From JANMZR01 sp031383555 (GTDB taxonomy: Bacteria; Bacteroidota; Bacteroidia; Cytophagales; Spirosomataceae): DNA of 25,155 bases. The position numbers and the translations under genes were made by a program. Below, in pieces: positions 22,388-25,155 of this stretch (positions are counted from its first letter, which is position 1; every line of letters begins with the position of its first letter). Location of the stretch: assembly GCA_031383555.1 (NCBI GenBank), contig JANMZR010000387.1, positions 1-25,155 on the forward strand. Direction: 5' to 3'. The notes under the pieces are model-generated. The model was not told the origin of the DNA, ran no database searches, and worked only from the letters and a program-made list of their open reading frames with translations.

Positions 22388-25155
22388 ATGAACATAACCA
22401 TTAAAATACTATTTCTACTAATACTAACCAATAAAATAACCGCACAAAATACTATTTGTGCCGACGAAAAACCCTTGAACATTCAAATATTGGACAAATA
22501 TGGCTTTGTAAAAACTAGTAATTTTTGTCAAGGTGAGGAAGTAACTTTTAAAGTTGAGGGTAATTTTGATAGGTATATTTGGGGCATTAATAATGATAAT
22601 TCTGATTTAAATAGGGCTTATTTTTATGAGCCAACCTTGAAAATTAAGCTACCATATTATCAAGCACATATTACCATAAGCACATACAAAAAAGGGGATG
22701 CATGCTATGGTAAAGGCAGTAAGTCTATCAATGATTTTATAACTACACAACGAAATTTAATAGTAGCCGACTCAGCATTTGTAGGCGAAGAAATAATAAT
22801 ATCAACCAATTTCCATAATTTTGACGACATACTTTACACACCCTACGACACACTGTTTAATTTTTCAGGCTTTGAAAAAATAAACTTTCAAGCCAACCAA
22901 GCCGGAACCTATAAGCTTGTAAACGAACGTATTAACAACAAATGTGGCAACCACGACTTAGAGAAAACGGTTTATTTAACGAATAATATAGCCCAAACTA
23001 CACTTGAAATTACAAACGCAACAAATAATAAACTTTGCGAAGGTTGGCTATTGGAAATTGGATTAAAACCCGTAAATCTAAAGATTAAAAATCCAAATTA
23101 TACTGTATATATTTCCTCTAGCCCTAATTTTATAAAAGATAATTATTATGAACGATTGGCATATATCACTACTGAAAATGGCTTAATTGTAAAACCAGAT
23201 TATAATTTAAGTGGGAAATATTTATTTGTGAGAGAGCAGTATTCTGGGGTGTACTCAAATGTGATTGGGCCATTTAAACCAGCCGACAAAACCAAGGCTA
23301 CAGCAGAAAATTTAGAAATCTTACAATATCCACAAACTATTCTTAGCCAAGGCGACTCAACAATATATCACATAAAATCAAATCTAAATGCGAAAATATT
23401 TTGGATGGATAATAGCAATATTATAAACCAACAAGCAGATAAATTGACTATAAAAAGAAATGGGTATTTTTGGCCTATTTTTACTTATGATGGCGAATGT
23501 GTTTCATTTGGTAATAATTATAAAGCCTTGTATGTATCTGATTTTGAGAGCATTATTCCTAGTATATCCGTTTCAAAATCATGTGAAAAGAAAAATTATT
23601 TAAAGCTAGATTTAAGAGCTGCTGCACAATTTAGAGATACTGAAATAAAAACTAAATTGAAAATTAGGTGGTTTCGAAATGGAATATTTTTAAAGGAGAC
23701 TCAGGAATTAGAATTTATTGCAACCCAATTGGGCAATTACCATTGCGAAGTTTGGGATTTGGAAAAAATGATAGAATCGAATAAAGTATTTGTTAAGGAT
23801 TTTAATAAGGATATTGCGACAGTAAAAGTATTTGGTTATCCATTAGGTAGTAATATATGTGCAAATGCCGATTTTGCAGCTCAATTATATACTGATGCAT
23901 ATAATTATACTTTATCTAATTCAAATAATTTTCAAGAAGTTGTGAGAATTAAAGCGACAGACTCACTATATATATTTAACTGGTTTATTGATAATGAATT
24001 ACAAACAAACCATTCGCCAAAACTAGAATTACCTGCCAGCAAAGATAAATTCAGTTTAAAACTTATGGTAAATGATGGTGAATGTAATTATATTTCAGCA
24101 CCTCAAATAATTCAAACAAAAAATATTACTCTATTATTTTTTAAACCAAAATATGAATTTTGTGAGAATAATATTGGAGAAATTTTAGCACCGATTGATG
24201 AATCTATTGGAACAGGGAATGCTTATGGTACTTTTGAATGGTATAAAGATGGTAAACTTTTTTTAACAAAATTCGCTGATTTCACAGCTAGTATTAATGA
24301 TATTAACTTAAAAACAAAAGAACCTGGCACTTATTTTCTTGTCCGAAAAACTGTTTTAAAATCAGATCCAAGCATCAATTGTACAATAACAAGCAATCCT
24401 TTTGAAATAATTTTAAAAAAAAACTTATCAATAAAATCAGACCAATACTTAAAACGACTTTGCCCAACAGACCCGCTATTAGGCTTGAGATTACCGAATA
24501 CTAATTTTGAAAAAATTGAATGGTTTTTCAATGATAAACTTGTTGTAGATCAAACACTTAACTATTCAACAAATCGAGATTCAACATATTTGCAATTAAA
24601 TACAGCAGGAAGTTATTTTGCAAAAATTACTTATCCAAATGATTGTATTGCTACTTCAGAAGTACTTAATTTTGACGGCACAAATGACTTTGAGATAATT
24701 AAAACCGGAATGAATGAGGCTTATTGTAAAGGTGATGAAATAATGCCATCAAATTTTTACGAATTAAGAAACATTCCATTTGAGTATACATGGCAAAGAG
24801 ATAGCTTATTTGTATCAATAAATCAACAAATAATTCCCCAAAAATCAGGTACTTACCAGTTAACTGCGAAACATTCGAATGGAAATTGCACTTTAAAGTC
24901 AAAACCAATAAAAATAAGTTTACCAAATACTAACTATGATTTGTCATTAAAAGATTCTACTTCACTGTGTATTGGATCAAAATTGGCAGTAAATCTTTTG
25001 GACTCCATGGCAAATATTTTAACTTGGTTTAATGAAAATAAAAGTATAGAAAGTGCTGATACAATTAATATCAAAACAAAAGGCACCTATCAAGCTTTTT
25101 TCAATAATGCAAATTGCCCCAACGATTACCACTTCAGCAATACCCTAAAAGTTAC
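22388..25155 (+). CDS. Very large secreted Ig-like-repeat surface protein, 5' part only
   Basis: Open from ATG 22388 to the window edge (922 codons, no stop), so the gene is truncated by the window. The N-terminus MNITIKILFLLILTNKITAQ is a signal peptide. About ten modules of 75-110 residues follow, each with an opening cysteine segment (FCQGEEVTF, LCEGW, FCENN, LCPTDP, AYCKGDE, LCIGS), a central tryptophan strand (KIFWMDN, FEWYKDGKL, IEWFFNDKLV, FEYTWQRD, LTWFNEN), a G-x-Y strand (PGTYFLV, AGSYFAK, SGTYQLT, KGTYQAF) and often a closing cysteine. This is the Ig/PKD-like beta-sandwich pattern of Bacteroidota adhesins. A C-terminal T9SS sorting domain is expected beyond the edge but not seen. 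It is about 250 bp after the anti-sigma gene, possibly its regulon. Confidence 0.88.
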   Translation, partial: MNITIKILFLLILTNKITAQNTICADEKPLNIQILDKYGFVKTSNFCQGEEVTFKVEGNFDRYIWGINNDNSDLNRAYFYEPTLKIKLPYYQAHITISTYKKGDACYGKGSKSINDFITTQRNLIVADSAFVGEEIIISTNFHNFDDILYTPYDTLFNFSGFEKINFQANQAGTYKLVNERINNKCGNHDLEKTVYLTNNIAQTTLEITNATNNKLCEGWLLEIGLKPVNLKIKNPNYTVYISSSPNFIKDNYYERLAYITTENGLIVKPDYNLSGKYLFVREQYSGVYSNVIGPFKPADKTKATAENLEILQYPQTILSQGDSTIYHIKSNLNAKIFWMDNSNIINQQADKLTIKRNGYFWPIFTYDGECVSFGNNYKALYVSDFESIIPSISVSKSCEKKNYLKLDLRAAAQFRDTEIKTKLKIRWFRNGIFLKETQELEFIATQLGNYHCEVWDLEKMIESNKVFVKDFNKDIATVKVFGYPLGSNICANADFAAQLYTDAYNYTLSNSNNFQEVVRIKATDSLYIFNWFIDNELQTNHSPKLELPASKDKFSLKLMVNDGECNYISAPQIIQTKNITLLFFKPKYEFCENNIGEILAPIDESIGTGNAYGTFEWYKDGKLFLTKFADFTASINDINLKTKEPGTYFLVRKTVLKSDPSINCTITSNPFEIILKKNLSIKSDQYLKRLCPTDPLLGLRLPNTNFEKIEWFFNDKLVVDQTLNYSTNRDSTYLQLNTAGSYFAKITYPNDCIATSEVLNFDGTNDFEIIKTGMNEAYCKGDEIMPSNFYELRNIPFEYTWQRDSLFVSINQQIIPQKSGTYQLTAKHSNGNCTLKSKPIKISLPNTNYDLSLKDSTSLCIGSKLAVNLLDSMANILTWFNENKSIESADTINIKTKGTYQAFFNNANCPNDYHFSNTLKV

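Overview
The window reads as chromosomal DNA of a Bacteroidota bacterium, probably a low-GC member of the Cytophagales; the order is an inference. Supporting signs: strong AT richness, almost no Shine-Dalgarno sequences, -7 elements fitting the Bacteroidota TAnnTTTG consensus, a pheT / coiled-coil gene / zapA / rny block, a PafA-type phosphatase, DUF2911 and TMEM220 family proteins, an ECF sigma factor beside a trans-envelope anti-sigma/beta-barrel protein, and a remnant of a type IX secretion (T9SS) sorting domain. No phage, insertion sequence, tRNA, rRNA or CRISPR array was seen.

Region 1 (1-7.7 kb) is mostly housekeeping. ahcY is on the minus strand with a strong 3' terminator. A divergent intergenic region then leads into pheT, a small coiled-coil gene, zapA, a structured non-coding stretch that looks like a 6S-type RNA, and rny (RNase Y). 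A secreted DUF2911/TPR-like protein closed by a terminator follows.

Region 2 (7.8-13.2 kb) holds a Tat-exported Gfo/Idh/MocA oxidoreductase and a DoxX-like membrane protein in one operon. They converge on a minus-strand pair: a CrtW-type carotenoid ketolase followed by a DctA-type dicarboxylate transporter. An unknown 184-aa protein starts divergently and is only 12 bp from the PafA-type alkaline phosphatase.

Region 3 (13.2-18.8 kb) has the phosphatase, an unexplained GC-rich hairpin element enclosed by a perfect 10-bp inverted repeat, and a two-gene UDP-xylose pathway (UDP-glucose dehydrogenase, then UDP-glucuronate decarboxylase). The two sugar genes are separated by a short tandem repeat and closed by a clear terminator. 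A Uma2-family nuclease-fold protein and a TMEM220 membrane protein follow.

Region 4 (18.8-25.2 kb) is envelope and surface related: a PepSY-like lipoprotein, an ECF sigma factor, a probable dual-membrane-spanning anti-sigma protein, a decayed T9SS sorting-domain remnant, and the first 922 codons of a very large secreted protein made of about ten Ig-like modules that runs off the right edge.

Most genes fit known families. The items most worth a second look are the dual-membrane anti-sigma module, the structured element between pafA and ugd, the putative 6S RNA, the coiled-coil partner gene of zapA, and the truncated giant surface protein with the sorting-domain relic just upstream.
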